A program made the translations under genes and the position numbers. Below are positions 31,772 to 40,014 of a stretch of DNA of 64,000 nt, piece by piece (position 1 is the first letter of the stretch; each line of letters starts with the position of its first letter). This stretch comes from JARYGU01 sp033795365 (GTDB lineage: Bacteria; Pseudomonadota; Alphaproteobacteria; Rhizobiales; Rhizobiaceae). The stretch is from NCBI GenBank assembly GCA_033795365.1, contig JARYGU010000006.1:124001-188000 (forward strand). The letters are read 5' to 3'. The notes under the pieces are model-generated. The model ran no database searches. It was not told the origin of the DNA and was given only the letters and a program-made list of their open reading frames with translations.

Positions 31772-32233
31772 ATGCCCAATCTGCGCATCGCCCTTTATCA
31801 GCCGGACATACCCGGCAACACCGGCACCATCCTGCGGCTTGCCGCCTGCCTCGGCGTTGGCGTCGACATCATCGAGCCCGCGGGCTTCGATCTTTCCGAC
31901 CGCAACCTGAAGCGTGCGGGAATGGACTATCTTGCCGCCGTCACGCTGAAACGCCACATCACCTTCGAGCGCTTCGAGGAATGGCGCCGCACCGTTGGAC
32001 GCCGCCTCGTGCTTGCCTCGACGAAAGCTGCCGGGCGTTACACCGACTTCGTCTACCGGCCGGACGACATCCTGCTCTTCGGCCGCGAGAGCGCCGGCGT
32101 ACCCGACGCTGTTCATGCGCTGGCCGATGCCCGGGTGCTGATCCCGATGGTCGAAGGCCAGCGCTCGATCAATGTCGCCATGTCGGCCGCGATGATCGCC
32201 GGCGAGGCCCTGCGGCAGACCGGGTTCGGCTGA
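31772..32233 (+). CDS. trmL: tRNA (cytidine(34)-2'-O)-methyltransferase
   Basis: SPOUT-class enzyme that 2'-O-methylates the wobble base of tRNA-Leu. 153 residues, family length. Motifs: LRIALYQPDIPGNTGTILRLAACLG at the N-terminus, the knot region DDILLFGRESAGVP, and LIPMVEGQRSINVAMSAAMIAGEAL. The start ATG gives the family N-terminus. It stands alone between two divergently or convergently placed neighbours; petABC-trmL-hemF proximity is typical for Rhizobiales. Confidence 0.94.
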   Translation: MPNLRIALYQPDIPGNTGTILRLAACLGVGVDIIEPAGFDLSDRNLKRAGMDYLAAVTLKRHITFERFEEWRRTVGRRLVLASTKAAGRYTDFVYRPDDILLFGRESAGVPDAVHALADARVLIPMVEGQRSINVAMSAAMIAGEALRQTGFG

Positions 32234-32266
32234 CGGTCGTCGTTCGGGCCTCGCTCACCTCCTGCC

Positions 32267-32839
32267 TCATGCCGCCGCCTCGTCGTAGACCGAAGCCTCG
32301 CGCGCCAGCTTCAGCGTGTTCGCCCACCAGAGCAACCGCTGCATCATCGCAACGAGCGGGCCGCTGAGCTGCGCGGGGCGGAAGGGGTTTCCCTCGGGAT
32401 CGAAAAGCGCCCAGGCATGGGCAAGACTGACGCACTCGCGGATCGTCACGGCATGAAGCTCCGCGAAGACCTGGCGCAGCTGCTCCACCGCGCGCAAGCC
32501 ACCCGATACGCCGCCATAGGCGATAAAGCCGATCGGCTTGGCATGCCACGGCCGGTAGACGGAATCGATCATCGCCTTCAATGCCGCAGGATAACCGTGA
32601 TTATATTCCGGCGTCACGATGATGATGGCATCCGCGCGGGCGATGCGCTCCTCGACCAGTGCCTGGGAAGACGCGTCCAGTCCGCTTGCGGAAATGACGA
32701 GCTCGGCCGGATCGACGATGACCATGTCGAAACCCTTCATCGTCGCCAGCTCCGACAATGCCCAATCGACGACCGTGTCGCAGAAACGCCCTTCCCGGGC
32801 GCTGCCGTAGATCAGGGCGATGGTGATTTTCTCTTTCAT
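32267..32839 (-). CDS. NADPH-dependent FMN reductase-like oxidoreductase
   Basis: 190-residue flavodoxin-fold protein. The phosphate-binding loop is IALIYGSAREGRFCDTVVDWA, and the flavin region is IIIVTPEYNHGYPAALKAMIDS, then KPIGFIAYGGVSGGLRAVEQLRQVFAEL. These are hallmarks of the NADPH-dependent FMN reductase / azoreductase family. ATG 32839 is used; the open frame upstream crosses its promoter. It is divergent from soxR and carries a SoxR-type promoter (32879-32909), so it should be induced by redox-cycling compounds, for which quinone or flavin reduction makes sense. Confidence 0.92.
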   Translation of the reverse strand: MKEKITIALIYGSAREGRFCDTVVDWALSELATMKGFDMVIVDPAELVISASGLDASSQALVEERIARADAIIIVTPEYNHGYPAALKAMIDSVYRPWHAKPIGFIAYGGVSGGLRAVEQLRQVFAELHAVTIRECVSLAHAWALFDPEGNPFRPAQLSGPLVAMMQRLLWWANTLKLAREASVYDEAAA

Positions 32840-32878
32840 GGATATGCAGCTCCGCTGTTTCAAATAAGGGGAGCAGCT

Positions 32879-32909
32879 GGTATAAAACTTCAAGTTAACT
32901 TGAGGTCAA
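32879..32909 (-). promoter_or_regulatory. SoxR-controlled promoter with 19-bp spacer
   Basis: Minus-strand -35 TTGACC (32909-32904), 19-base spacer, -10 TATACC (32884-32879). The spacer holds the palindrome TCAAGTTAACTTGA (32890-32903), extended to CTTCAAGTTAACTTGAGG (32888-32905), nearly identical to the E. coli soxS SoxR box. An overlong 19-base spacer is the hallmark of MerR-family activation. The palindrome is also about 14 bases before the soxR start, so soxR may be autoregulated. Confidence 0.88.
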
Positions 32910-32918
32910 GACTGCAAA

Positions 32919-33377
32919 ATGAAAAAAGACGAAAAGGGCGCGATCAGCCGCGAACTGACCGTCGGCGAGGTCGCCGAGCGCAGCGGCGTCGCAGTCTCAA
33001 CGCTGCATTTCTACGAGACGAAGGGGCTGATCCGCAGCTGGCGGAGCGAGGGCAATCAACGACGCTATCCCCGCTCCGTGCTGCGCCGGGTCGCGGTCAT
33101 CAAAATTGCGCAAAAGACAGGAATTCCGCTCGCCGAAATCGCCGAGGCCTTGAAGCTGCTGCCGCATGACAGGCCGTTGACGGCGACGGATTGGCGGCAC
33201 ATGTCGGAAAGCTGGCGCAAGGATCTGGACCGCCGTATCGCGCAGCTGACGGGACTGCGCGATCAGCTCACCGGCTGCATCGGCTGCGGCTGCCTTTCGA
33301 TGCAGGACTGTCCGCTGCGAAACCCCGACGACGAGCTTTCGCGCCAGGGTCCCGGCCCCGTGCTGCTGGATCGTTGA
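32919..33377 (+). CDS. soxR: Redox-sensitive transcriptional activator SoxR
   Basis: 152-residue MerR-family regulator with a [2Fe-2S] sensor. The N-terminal helix-turn-helix reads LTVGEVAERSGVAVSTLHFYETKGLI, followed by the dimerisation helix, and the cluster is bound by CIGCGCLSMQDC (C-x2-C-x-C-x5-C, near 119-130). No soxS is present; as in most non-enteric bacteria SoxR should act directly, here on the divergent flavin reductase through the operator at 32888-32905. Start at ATG 32919 leaves only about ten bases to the operator, so the mRNA is either very short-led or starts inside it. Confidence 0.95.
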   Translation: MKKDEKGAISRELTVGEVAERSGVAVSTLHFYETKGLIRSWRSEGNQRRYPRSVLRRVAVIKIAQKTGIPLAEIAEALKLLPHDRPLTATDWRHMSESWRKDLDRRIAQLTGLRDQLTGCIGCGCLSMQDCPLRNPDDELSRQGPGPVLLDR

Positions 33378-33421
33378 TCGTCAGGGAGCGACGGCTGCGG
33401 CAGGCGTCCGATGCTTGTGCC

Positions 33422-34783
33422 TCAATCGCTCGGCGGCAGGCGGCTGGCCAGGATCTTGTCGACGCGGCGGCCGTCCATATCGACGATTTCGAAACGCCAG
33501 CCCTGCGTTTCGGCGGCTTCTCCGGTTTTTGGCAGATGCTGCAACGCCTCGATCACCAGTCCTGCCGCCGTCTGATAGTTCCGGCGCGCCGGCAGCGACA
33601 GGCCGAGCTTGTCGGCCATTTCGTCGATCGCCATCGAGCCGGCGATGAGCCATGAGCCGTCCTCGCGCTGGACGGCATATTCATCCTCGCCCTCCTCGAT
33701 GTCGGAGCGGAACACGCCGGCGATCGCCTCCAGCACGTCGGCGGGCGTGACGACCCCTTCGAAGTGGCCGTATTCGTCATGCACCAGCACCATCGGCACC
33801 GAAGCGCTGCGAAGCGTTTCCAGAACGCGCATCGCATCCATGGAATCCGGCACGATCGGCGCCTGGCGGATGAAGCCGCGAATATCGAGCGGCGCATTCG
33901 TCAGGAGAGCCGAAAGGAGCTCGCGCTTCTGCACGATCCCGACGATGGTCTCGGGACCACCGTCCGAAACCGGAAGCCGTGAATGAGGGCTTTCGGCGAG
34001 CTGGGTGCGGATTTCCTCGAGATCGTCGCCGAGGTCGATCCAGTCCACGTCGTTTCTCGGCGTCATCAGGCCGCGCGCAGCCCGGTCGCTGAAGCGCATC
34101 ACGCCGGCGATCATCTGCTTCTCTCCGCCTTCGATCACCCCTTGCGCCTCGGCTTCGGCGACGATCGTCTTGATTTCCTCGTCGGTGACGGCACTTTCCG
34201 GCATTTCATGCTGGCCGAGAGCGCGGAAGATGAGCCTTGTCGACGCGTCGAGCAGCCAGACCGCCGGCGCTCCCACCTTGGAGAAGACGACCATCGCCGG
34301 AGCGACGATGCAGGCGAAGCGCTCCGGATTGCGCAGTGCGACCTGCTTGGGCACCAGCTCGCCGACGACGACCGAGAGATAGGTGATGACCGAAATGACG
34401 ATGCCGTAGCCGAGCGGGTCGGCAAGCCAGTCCGGCACGCCTTCGGTGGAAAGAATGTCCCGCAGGCGCCCGCCGAGCGCCGCGCCCGAAAACGCACCGG
34501 CAAGAATGCCGATCAGCGTGATGCCGATCTGCACGGTTGAGAGGAATTTTCCGGGATTTTCGGCAAGGCGCAGGGCAGCGGCAGCCCCGCCCGTCCCTTG
34601 CGCTACGAGCGTTTTCAACCGCGCCTTGCGCGAAGAAACGATGGAAAGCTCGGAAAGGGCGAAAACCCCGTTGAGGAGGATAAGGAAAACAGCAATTGCA
34701 AGTTCGACCAAATGGCGTGAGCCGTGCCTGAACTGCAACGGCGCCTTTCTGTTGATGACGATGGCGGAAAGATAGGGACGCAT
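33422..34783 (-). CDS. CNNM/CorC-type hemolysin-family membrane protein
   Basis: 453 residues: DUF21/CNNM membrane domain (about 25-215; ALSELSIVSSRKARL, GITLIGILAGAFSGAALG), two CBS domains (about 235-355; TPRNDVDWIDL, HSRLPVSDGGPETIVGIVQKREL, VPMVLVHDEYGHFEGVVTPADVLEAI), and a C-terminal CorC_HlyC domain (about 370-450). Members are thought to export Mg2+ or other cations. The ATG at 34783 lacks a good ribosome binding site; a TTG at 34711 (VELAIAVFLILLNG) would start right before the first helix and is the likely real start. Convergent with soxR. Confidence 0.9.
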   Translation of the reverse strand: MRPYLSAIVINRKAPLQFRHGSRHLVELAIAVFLILLNGVFALSELSIVSSRKARLKTLVAQGTGGAAAALRLAENPGKFLSTVQIGITLIGILAGAFSGAALGGRLRDILSTEGVPDWLADPLGYGIVISVITYLSVVVGELVPKQVALRNPERFACIVAPAMVVFSKVGAPAVWLLDASTRLIFRALGQHEMPESAVTDEEIKTIVAEAEAQGVIEGGEKQMIAGVMRFSDRAARGLMTPRNDVDWIDLGDDLEEIRTQLAESPHSRLPVSDGGPETIVGIVQKRELLSALLTNAPLDIRGFIRQAPIVPDSMDAMRVLETLRSASVPMVLVHDEYGHFEGVVTPADVLEAIAGVFRSDIEEGEDEYAVQREDGSWLIAGSMAIDEMADKLGLSLPARRNYQTAAGLVIEALQHLPKTGEAAETQGWRFEIVDMDGRRVDKILASRLPPSD

Positions 34784-34801
34784 CCTGCGCGCGTCAATTG
34801 C

Positions 34802-35992
34802 CTATCCGTGTACAATCGGCTCTTCGGGCCGCAACCCGCGCAGCAGAGCGAGACTGGCGAGCGTGCCGAGCGAAAGGACGAGTGCAACCGAAAGGGCCGT
34901 CCGATTGCCGTATTGCTGCAGGATATGGCTGAAAAGGGGGGGTGCTGCTGCAAAGGCGAGGTTCAACGGCAATGCCACACGGGCCACGACGGTCGCGTAT
35001 GTTCTGCGGTCGAAGAAGGCCAGCGGAAGCGTTGCCCGACTGACCGCCATGGCGCCGCTCGAGAGGCCGTAGAGCAGGAGGAAGAGGATGATCGCCCACT
35101 CCGCGCCGCCGCCGGCGACGAGCGTCAAGAGCGCAACGGGCATCAGCAATCCGGCTGCAAGCCCCGTCGAAAGCCCGTCCCAGCGGTTGCCGCCCCAAAA
35201 ATCGATCAGCCGCGCCGACATCTGCACGATGCCGATTGCCGAAGCGAAACCGACGGCAAGATATTCGGCCACCGAATAGCTGCGGAAGATGTCGATAATG
35301 ACGAGCTGGAACCCCCATGTAACGAAGCCATTGAGCGCCACCGCCGCCGTGATCAGCACCATCACCAGCCAGTAGCGATTCGACGGGAGCGGCCCTGCAG
35401 CAGCCGTCCCGACCACGTCGCTGGTTGCGCCGGGCCCGGTCGGCCTGAGGCCGAAGAGCGTCAAGGGCACGACGACGAACAGCATGGCCGCTGCGAAAAT
35501 CACGAATGTCGCCCGCCACCCGCAGGCCTCCTGCAGGAATGCGGTGATCGGCCAGGAAAGGGTGGGGGCCAATGCCATTCCCAGCATCTGCGCGCCGATC
35601 GCCCGCTTGGCCTCGCTGCCGGCATATTCCGCCAGATAGGCATGCGCCGACGTCGTCAGCGCCCCCGCACCCGCAAGGCCGAGCATCGCCCAGCCGAGAT
35701 AATAGGAAACCGGCGTCTCGCAGGATGCCAGAAGGAAAAAGCCGGGAACGGACAGGACCGCGCCCGCGGCAAGAACCTGCCGCGGGCCATGACGCCGGTA
35801 GAGCCTCGCCGTCAACGGCGATGCCAGCGCCATCGCAACGAGCATGACCGACGCTCCGAGGTAAATTTCGGCCGCCTCCATCCCGAGATCCGCGGCCATC
35901 GCATCGCCAAGAACGGAAACCGACATGAACATCGTTCCCCAGGCGATGACCTGGGTGAGGGAAAGGATGACGATCGCTTGCAGCAGAGGCAT
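34802..35992 (-). CDS. Major facilitator superfamily transporter
   Basis: 396 residues with 12 predicted membrane helices. The loop 2-3 motif is TARLYRRHGPRQVLAAGAVL, a variant of the MFS GxLaDrxGrr motif. The N-terminal half has LSLTQVIAWGTMFMSVSVLG, close to the oxalate/YfkF-like or CynX-type MFS proteins, and an arginine-poor middle loop (about 180-205). Substrate is not recognisable. It is 18 bases upstream of the CNNM gene on the same strand and may be cotranscribed with it. A longer antisense frame on the plus strand is a shadow. Confidence 0.9.
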   Translation of the reverse strand: MPLLQAIVILSLTQVIAWGTMFMSVSVLGDAMAADLGMEAAEIYLGASVMLVAMALASPLTARLYRRHGPRQVLAAGAVLSVPGFFLLASCETPVSYYLGWAMLGLAGAGALTTSAHAYLAEYAGSEAKRAIGAQMLGMALAPTLSWPITAFLQEACGWRATFVIFAAAMLFVVVPLTLFGLRPTGPGATSDVVGTAAAGPLPSNRYWLVMVLITAAVALNGFVTWGFQLVIIDIFRSYSVAEYLAVGFASAIGIVQMSARLIDFWGGNRWDGLSTGLAAGLLMPVALLTLVAGGGAEWAIILFLLLYGLSSGAMAVSRATLPLAFFDRRTYATVVARVALPLNLAFAAAPPLFSHILQQYGNRTALSVALVLSLGTLASLALLRGLRPEEPIVHG

Positions 35993-36052
35993 TGGGAAAC
36001 CGGATGAGGAGCCCGGCCGTCCTATCCCGGATGACGCGACAGGGGAAGGACC

Positions 36053-36313
36053 CTAATCCGCGCTCGGCAGCCGCCGCATCGTGAATTCGATCTTGCCGCC
36101 CTCGAGCGGCCGCCAGCTTTCGACCTCGGTCCAGTAGGCGGCTTTCGGCCAGGTATCGAACCATTCCCGCGCCTTTTCGCGGGCCGCCGCACGCTCCAGG
36201 CAATAGGTTTCGCGTACGAAATGCCCTTCGCCGCGCGCAGGTTTTTCCTGCCGTCGCCGATGGATCTGCCGCCTCAATCCTTCAAGCGGCGGGGGACCTG
36301 GAACACGTGCCAT
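36053..36313 (-). CDS. Small conserved hypothetical protein
   Basis: 86 residues from ATG 36313, basic (N-terminus MARVPGPPPLEGLRRQIHRRRQE). The middle is helix-rich (ERAAAREKAREWFDTWPKAAYWTEVESW), and the end is FTMRRLPSAD. GGAGGA lies upstream of the ATG. No domain recognised. It is divergent from hemF with about 200 bases between them; it is not clear whether the two are related in function. Similar short proteins beside hemF occur in rhizobia as far as I recall. Confidence 0.75.
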   Translation of the reverse strand: MARVPGPPPLEGLRRQIHRRRQEKPARGEGHFVRETYCLERAAAREKAREWFDTWPKAAYWTEVESWRPLEGGKIEFTMRRLPSAD

Positions 36314-36512
36314 GCAGTCTTCCTCCAAGGGGTCGAATGCAAAGATAGGATGGGCACAGGCATTTGGCGAGTCCTCAGTTCTCCGGAGGTTTTCGTCGCC
36401 AAAGATCGCCTGGCGCTGTTGCAAAAGCCTGCGAAAATGTGAACTGTGGCGAGAATATGATTCGGCCGCGACGGCGTTTGCGGCGGCACGTTCGATTGTC
36501 AGGATTCCGCCA

Positions 36513-37424
36513 ATGGAAAGACCCGATCTGCCGAAAGGCCTGCCCGCCGATATCGAAGACAAGAAGGCGCGGGCGAAAGCCTGGTTCGAGCAGCTGCGCG
36601 ACACGATCTGCGCCGCATTCGAGGCGGTCGAGGACGATCTGGCAGGCCCCCTCTCCGATCGCGAGCCGGGCCGTTTCGTCGGCAGGAACTGGCTGCGCGA
36701 AGGCGGCCAGGGCGGCGGCGGCCGGATGTCCATGATGGAAGGCCGCGTATTCGAAAAGGTCGGGGTCCACACCTCGACCGTCTACGGCGAATTCTCGCCC
36801 GAGTTCCGCAACCAGATTCCCGGCGCCGACGAGGATCCGGGCTTCTGGGCGTCCGGAATCTCGCTCATCGCCCACCCGATCAATCCGAATGTTCCGGCCG
36901 TCCATATGAATACCCGCATGGTCGTGACGACGAGCAACTGGTTCGGCGGCGGCGCGGACCTCACGCCTGTGCTCGACCGCCGACGCTCGATGAGCGATCC
37001 CGACACAATGCTGTTCCACCGGGCGATGGAGATCGTCTGCAATCGCCACGCCGTCGCCGACCATGCGAAGTTCAAGGCCTGGTGCGACGAGTATTTCTTC
37101 CTGGCGCACCGCAGCGAACCGCGTGGCACGGGCGGTATCTTCTACGACTGGCTGCACTCGCCGGAGGAGGCTGGCGGCTGGGAAGCCGACTTCGCCTTCA
37201 CCCAGGATGTCGGCCGCGCCTTTGCGCTCGTCTATCCGAAGATCGTGCGCAGCAATTTCAACAAGGGCTGGACGGAAGAGGACCGCGACGAACAGCTCGT
37301 GCGGCGCGGCCGCTACGTCGAATTCAACCTGCTTTACGATCGCGGCACGCTCTTCGGGTTGAAAACCGGCGGCAATGTCGAGTCCATCCTCTCCTCCCTT
37401 CCGCCGGTCGTGCGCTGGCCGTGA
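36513..37424 (+). CDS. hemF: Oxygen-dependent coproporphyrinogen III oxidase
   Basis: Aerobic step of heme synthesis, coproporphyrinogen III to protoporphyrinogen IX. 303 residues from ATG 36513 (MERPDLPKGL), family length. Signature regions: GGQGGGGRMSMMEGRVFEKVGVHTS, NPNVPAVHMNTRM, WFGGGADLTPVL, the strongly conserved HRSEPRGTGGIFYDWL and the C-terminal NLLYDRGTLFGLKTGGNVESILSSLPP. The frame opens upstream to 36312 without a good start. I see no FNR-type box in the 200-base upstream region. Works with the heme-dependent petABC and the heme receptor at 63117 only in a broad sense. Confidence 0.97.
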   Translation: MERPDLPKGLPADIEDKKARAKAWFEQLRDTICAAFEAVEDDLAGPLSDREPGRFVGRNWLREGGQGGGGRMSMMEGRVFEKVGVHTSTVYGEFSPEFRNQIPGADEDPGFWASGISLIAHPINPNVPAVHMNTRMVVTTSNWFGGGADLTPVLDRRRSMSDPDTMLFHRAMEIVCNRHAVADHAKFKAWCDEYFFLAHRSEPRGTGGIFYDWLHSPEEAGGWEADFAFTQDVGRAFALVYPKIVRSNFNKGWTEEDRDEQLVRRGRYVEFNLLYDRGTLFGLKTGGNVESILSSLPPVVRWP

Positions 37425-37519
37425 TCACTTTTCGGCGATTACGTCGATTCCGATGCGATAATCGGCGCGTCAAGCGGTAGTATCATCCTGCTTCATGGTT
37501 CCATTGGAGGAGTGTGATC

Positions 37520-37795
37520 ATGGCCGATAGAATGATCGATACCGGAAAACCCGCCACGCACGGCGCCGACACCGCCGAATTCATCAACCGTCTCGCCGAA
37601 AAGATGCGTAGGGAAAGCGGCACCGACCTGCCGCACCAATATTTCCTGGAAAAGGTCCGCCGGCAGCTTGCCGGCAAGGCCCCGATATCCGACCAGATGC
37701 GCAACGGCACCGGACATCACCTGCAGTCGGCCGACTGCTTCAATACCTGGGCCATGCCCGACGGCGAAGCAAGATCTGCCGCCGGGAAACGCTGA
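37520..37795 (+). CDS. Small conserved hypothetical protein
   Basis: 91 residues from ATG 37520, with GGAGGAG eight bases upstream. The sequence is hydrophilic, with an internal helix pattern EFINRLAEKMRRES and a tail HHLQSADCFNTWAMPDGEARSAAGKR. No domain recognised. Two short genes in tandem (this and the DUF1059 gene) lie between hemF and cca; the second has an EcfG-type promoter. No signal peptide or membrane helix. Confidence 0.72.
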   Translation: MADRMIDTGKPATHGADTAEFINRLAEKMRRESGTDLPHQYFLEKVRRQLAGKAPISDQMRNGTGHHLQSADCFNTWAMPDGEARSAAGKR

Positions 37796-37821
37796 TCAGC
37801 GAATGAAATCCTATCGCCGGG

Positions 37822-37847
37822 GGAACCAGGGAGGAACCGCCGGCGTT
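37822..37847 (+). promoter_or_regulatory. EcfG-type promoter of the DUF1059 gene
   Basis: GGAAC (37822-37826), 17-base spacer, CGTT (37844-37847), a full match to the EcfG/RpoE2 general-stress consensus. The start of transcription would be near 37855, about 80 bases before the DUF1059 start codon. Confidence 0.65.
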
Positions 37848-37936
37848 ACGGATGTCGGACATGAACCTCCGGCTTTTTGGCCGGCGAGGCATATTCTGCT
37901 ATAAGAAGATTTGTGGAAACTGACAGGAGAAAAGTC

Positions 37937-38122
37937 ATGAGACTGTTTGAATGCGGTTCACTCGTTCCCGGCTGCGAATGGCATACGCGCGCCAACGACG
38001 ACGCCGAGATCGTCAGGAGGACGGTCGAGCACATGCGCAACACGCATGGCGAAACGACGATCCGCGAAAATATGATCGAAAACATCAAGGCCCGCATCGT
38101 CGAAGAGACGAAGGCGGCCTAA
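37937..38122 (+). CDS. DUF1059 domain small protein
   Basis: 61 residues, MRLFECGSLVPGCEWHTRAND followed by EIVRRTVEHMRNTHGETTIRENMIENIKARI. The pair of Cys and the GCxWH pattern with the downstream EH-x-RxxHG helix are typical of DUF1059, a family of unknown function seen often in stress regulons of actinobacteria and rhizobia. CAGGAGA lies just before the ATG. Preceded by a good EcfG-type promoter (37822). It may bind metal through the Cys/His set, but that is inference. Confidence 0.88.
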   Translation: MRLFECGSLVPGCEWHTRANDDAEIVRRTVEHMRNTHGETTIRENMIENIKARIVEETKAA

Positions 38123-38131
38123 TTTTTCCAT

Positions 38132-39385
38132 TTACGTTTTCAGCGTTTCCAGCCGGGCAAGCAGGCTTGCCCGGTCGAGGTGGAAATTGCTTTCGACCCA
38201 GGCTTCCTCCAGCGAGGAAAGCGTCTCGCCGACACCCGGTCCGGGAGCGATCCCCGCCGCAAGGACGTCGCTGCCCGAAAGCGGGAAGACCGGCTTCTTC
38301 CATTGCAGGGCCCGGGCAAGCAGCCGTTGGCACATCCCCGCGAATGCGGCCGCCTCCACATCGCTCTCCGCCTTTGCGCGCGCCGCCGCGAGCGCAAGCC
38401 GCAGCCTTATGACGAGCCCTTGTGCGCCGTGACGGTAAAGCATGCGGTCGAACGCCGTGTCCGCAAGCTTCGCCGGAATTTCGGGCGCGCCAGCCCAATG
38501 GTCGAAGAATGCCGCTTCGGTGCGTGAAAGCCTGAGCCGCGATGCCATCGCTTTGAGGCGCTCTGCATCGGGCGGCACGATCGCCGCCAGCCGCAACAGC
38601 GGATCGGGCTGCCATTCGAGAGCGTTTTCCGCGGCGACGAGCGCCGGAATGGCGTCGATGCCCCATCTTTCCGTTTCCGGCAGGATTTCCGTAAGCACCC
38701 CGGCCTGGCGCATCCAAAGGAGCGCGCGGCCTGGATCGGATGCCGAAAGCAACTTCTTCACCTCGGCCCAGACGCGTTCGGCCGAAAGCCTCGCGAGCTT
38801 GTCTTTGCCCCGCGCGCAGGCCTTGAGCCCTTCGGCATCCGGCCTGCCGCTGCCATAATGGGCGAAGAAGCGGAAAAAGCGCAGGATGCGCAGATGGTCC
38901 TCCGCGATCCGCTGTGACGCATCGCCTATGAAGCGGATCGTGCGCGTCTCGATATCGCCCAGTCCGCCGACGAGATCGACGACCTCGCCGTCCGCCCGGG
39001 CATAGAGGGCGTTGATCGTCAGATCCCGCCGCTCCGCATCCGCCTGCCAGTCCGTGCCGAAGGCGACGCGGGCGCGGCGGCCGTCGGTCTCGACATCCCG
39101 GCGCAAGGTCGTGACCTCGAACGGTTTTCCCCGCACCACCAGCGTCACCGTGCCATGCTCGAAGCCCGTGGGCACGGATTTTACGCCGGAAGCCGCCGCG
39201 CGTGCCACGACCTCGGAGGGGACCAGCGTGGTCGCGATGTCGATATCGCCCACCGGCAGGCCCATCAGGCTGTTGCGCACGGCGCCGCCGGCAATCCGCG
39301 CCTCTCCGCCGTCCGCGTTGAGGATTTCAAGCACCCGCTTCAGAGCGGGGTCCGAAAACCAGTGCTGGCTTGCGACGGAGGTCAT
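38132..39385 (-). CDS. cca: CCA tRNA nucleotidyltransferase / poly(A) polymerase family
   Basis: 417 residues. The class II nucleotidyltransferase head reads IAGGAVRNSLMGLPVGDIDIATTL, with the metal-binding DID, then RRDVETDGRRARVAFGTDWQADAERRDLTINALYA and the neck FIGDASQRIAEDHLRILRFFRFFAHYG. The rest is helical body. Likely adds CCA to tRNA 3' ends; some alphaproteobacterial members are poly(A) polymerases and this cannot be told from sequence. Its ATG overlaps the stop of the Nudix gene (39382-39385, ATGA), forming a coupled three-gene operon with DUF1285. Confidence 0.93.
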   Translation of the reverse strand: MTSVASQHWFSDPALKRVLEILNADGGEARIAGGAVRNSLMGLPVGDIDIATTLVPSEVVARAAASGVKSVPTGFEHGTVTLVVRGKPFEVTTLRRDVETDGRRARVAFGTDWQADAERRDLTINALYARADGEVVDLVGGLGDIETRTIRFIGDASQRIAEDHLRILRFFRFFAHYGSGRPDAEGLKACARGKDKLARLSAERVWAEVKKLLSASDPGRALLWMRQAGVLTEILPETERWGIDAIPALVAAENALEWQPDPLLRLAAIVPPDAERLKAMASRLRLSRTEAAFFDHWAGAPEIPAKLADTAFDRMLYRHGAQGLVIRLRLALAAARAKAESDVEAAAFAGMCQRLLARALQWKKPVFPLSGSDVLAAGIAPGPGVGETLSSLEEAWVESNFHLDRASLLARLETLKT

Positions 39386-40014
39386 GCATAGAGCCTTTCA
39401 TAGATGATGCGGACGATGCCCGCGGTGATCCCCCAGATGTTTCGCCCCTCGTAGGGCATCCGGTAGTAGTGCCGCTCTCCGCCGAGCCAGACGCCGCTGC
39501 CCTGCTTGTGGTTCGCAGGATTCATCAGGAAGGAAAGCGGCACGTCGAAAACGGACTCCACTTCTTCCGGGTTCGGGATGAGCTGGAAACCAGGCTGCAC
39601 CACGGCAAGGACGGGAGTGATGGAGAACCCGGAGAGCGCCTTGTAATGCGGCAGCCGGCCGACCGGCTCGACGAAACGCCGGTCAAGGCTGATCTCCTCC
39701 TCCGCCTCGCGCATTGCCGCCTCCTCCGGCCCCCTGTCGGTTTCGTCCACCGCGCCGCCGGGAAAGGCGATCTGCCCGGAATGCTTGCGCAGCGTCGCGG
39801 TTCGCTGGGTAAAGATCACCCGGGCCTCGTCGCCGTCGTCGATCACCGGCACCAGCACGGCGGCGTCACGCAGCTTCATGCCGTCGAGATGCGGAAGCGT
39901 GTCGGGATTGAGCAACGCATCGCCATGCTCGCGCCACGCCTCTTCCAAAATGCTTTCCGTCTGGGCAAGCGCCCGCCGGCGGAACTCTGCGGCGCTGAAA
40001 AGCGGAACACTCAT
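39382..40014 (-). CDS. Nudix hydrolase, CoA pyrophosphatase type
   Basis: 210 residues. The Nudix box GGAVDETDRGPEEAAMREAEEEIS is complete, and the extra motif IFTQRTATLRKHSGQIAFPGG upstream is the UPF0035 signature of coenzyme A diphosphatases such as YeaB/NUDT7. It should hydrolyse CoA to 3',5'-ADP and phosphopantetheine. It overlaps both neighbours by four bases (start side 40011-40014 with DUF1285, end side 39382-39385 with cca). Its place in this operon is common in rhizobia; the reason for linkage to tRNA 3' processing is not known. Confidence 0.93.
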   Translation of the reverse strand: MSVPLFSAAEFRRRALAQTESILEEAWREHGDALLNPDTLPHLDGMKLRDAAVLVPVIDDGDEARVIFTQRTATLRKHSGQIAFPGGAVDETDRGPEEAAMREAEEEISLDRRFVEPVGRLPHYKALSGFSITPVLAVVQPGFQLIPNPEEVESVFDVPLSFLMNPANHKQGSGVWLGGERHYYRMPYEGRNIWGITAGIVRIIYERLYA

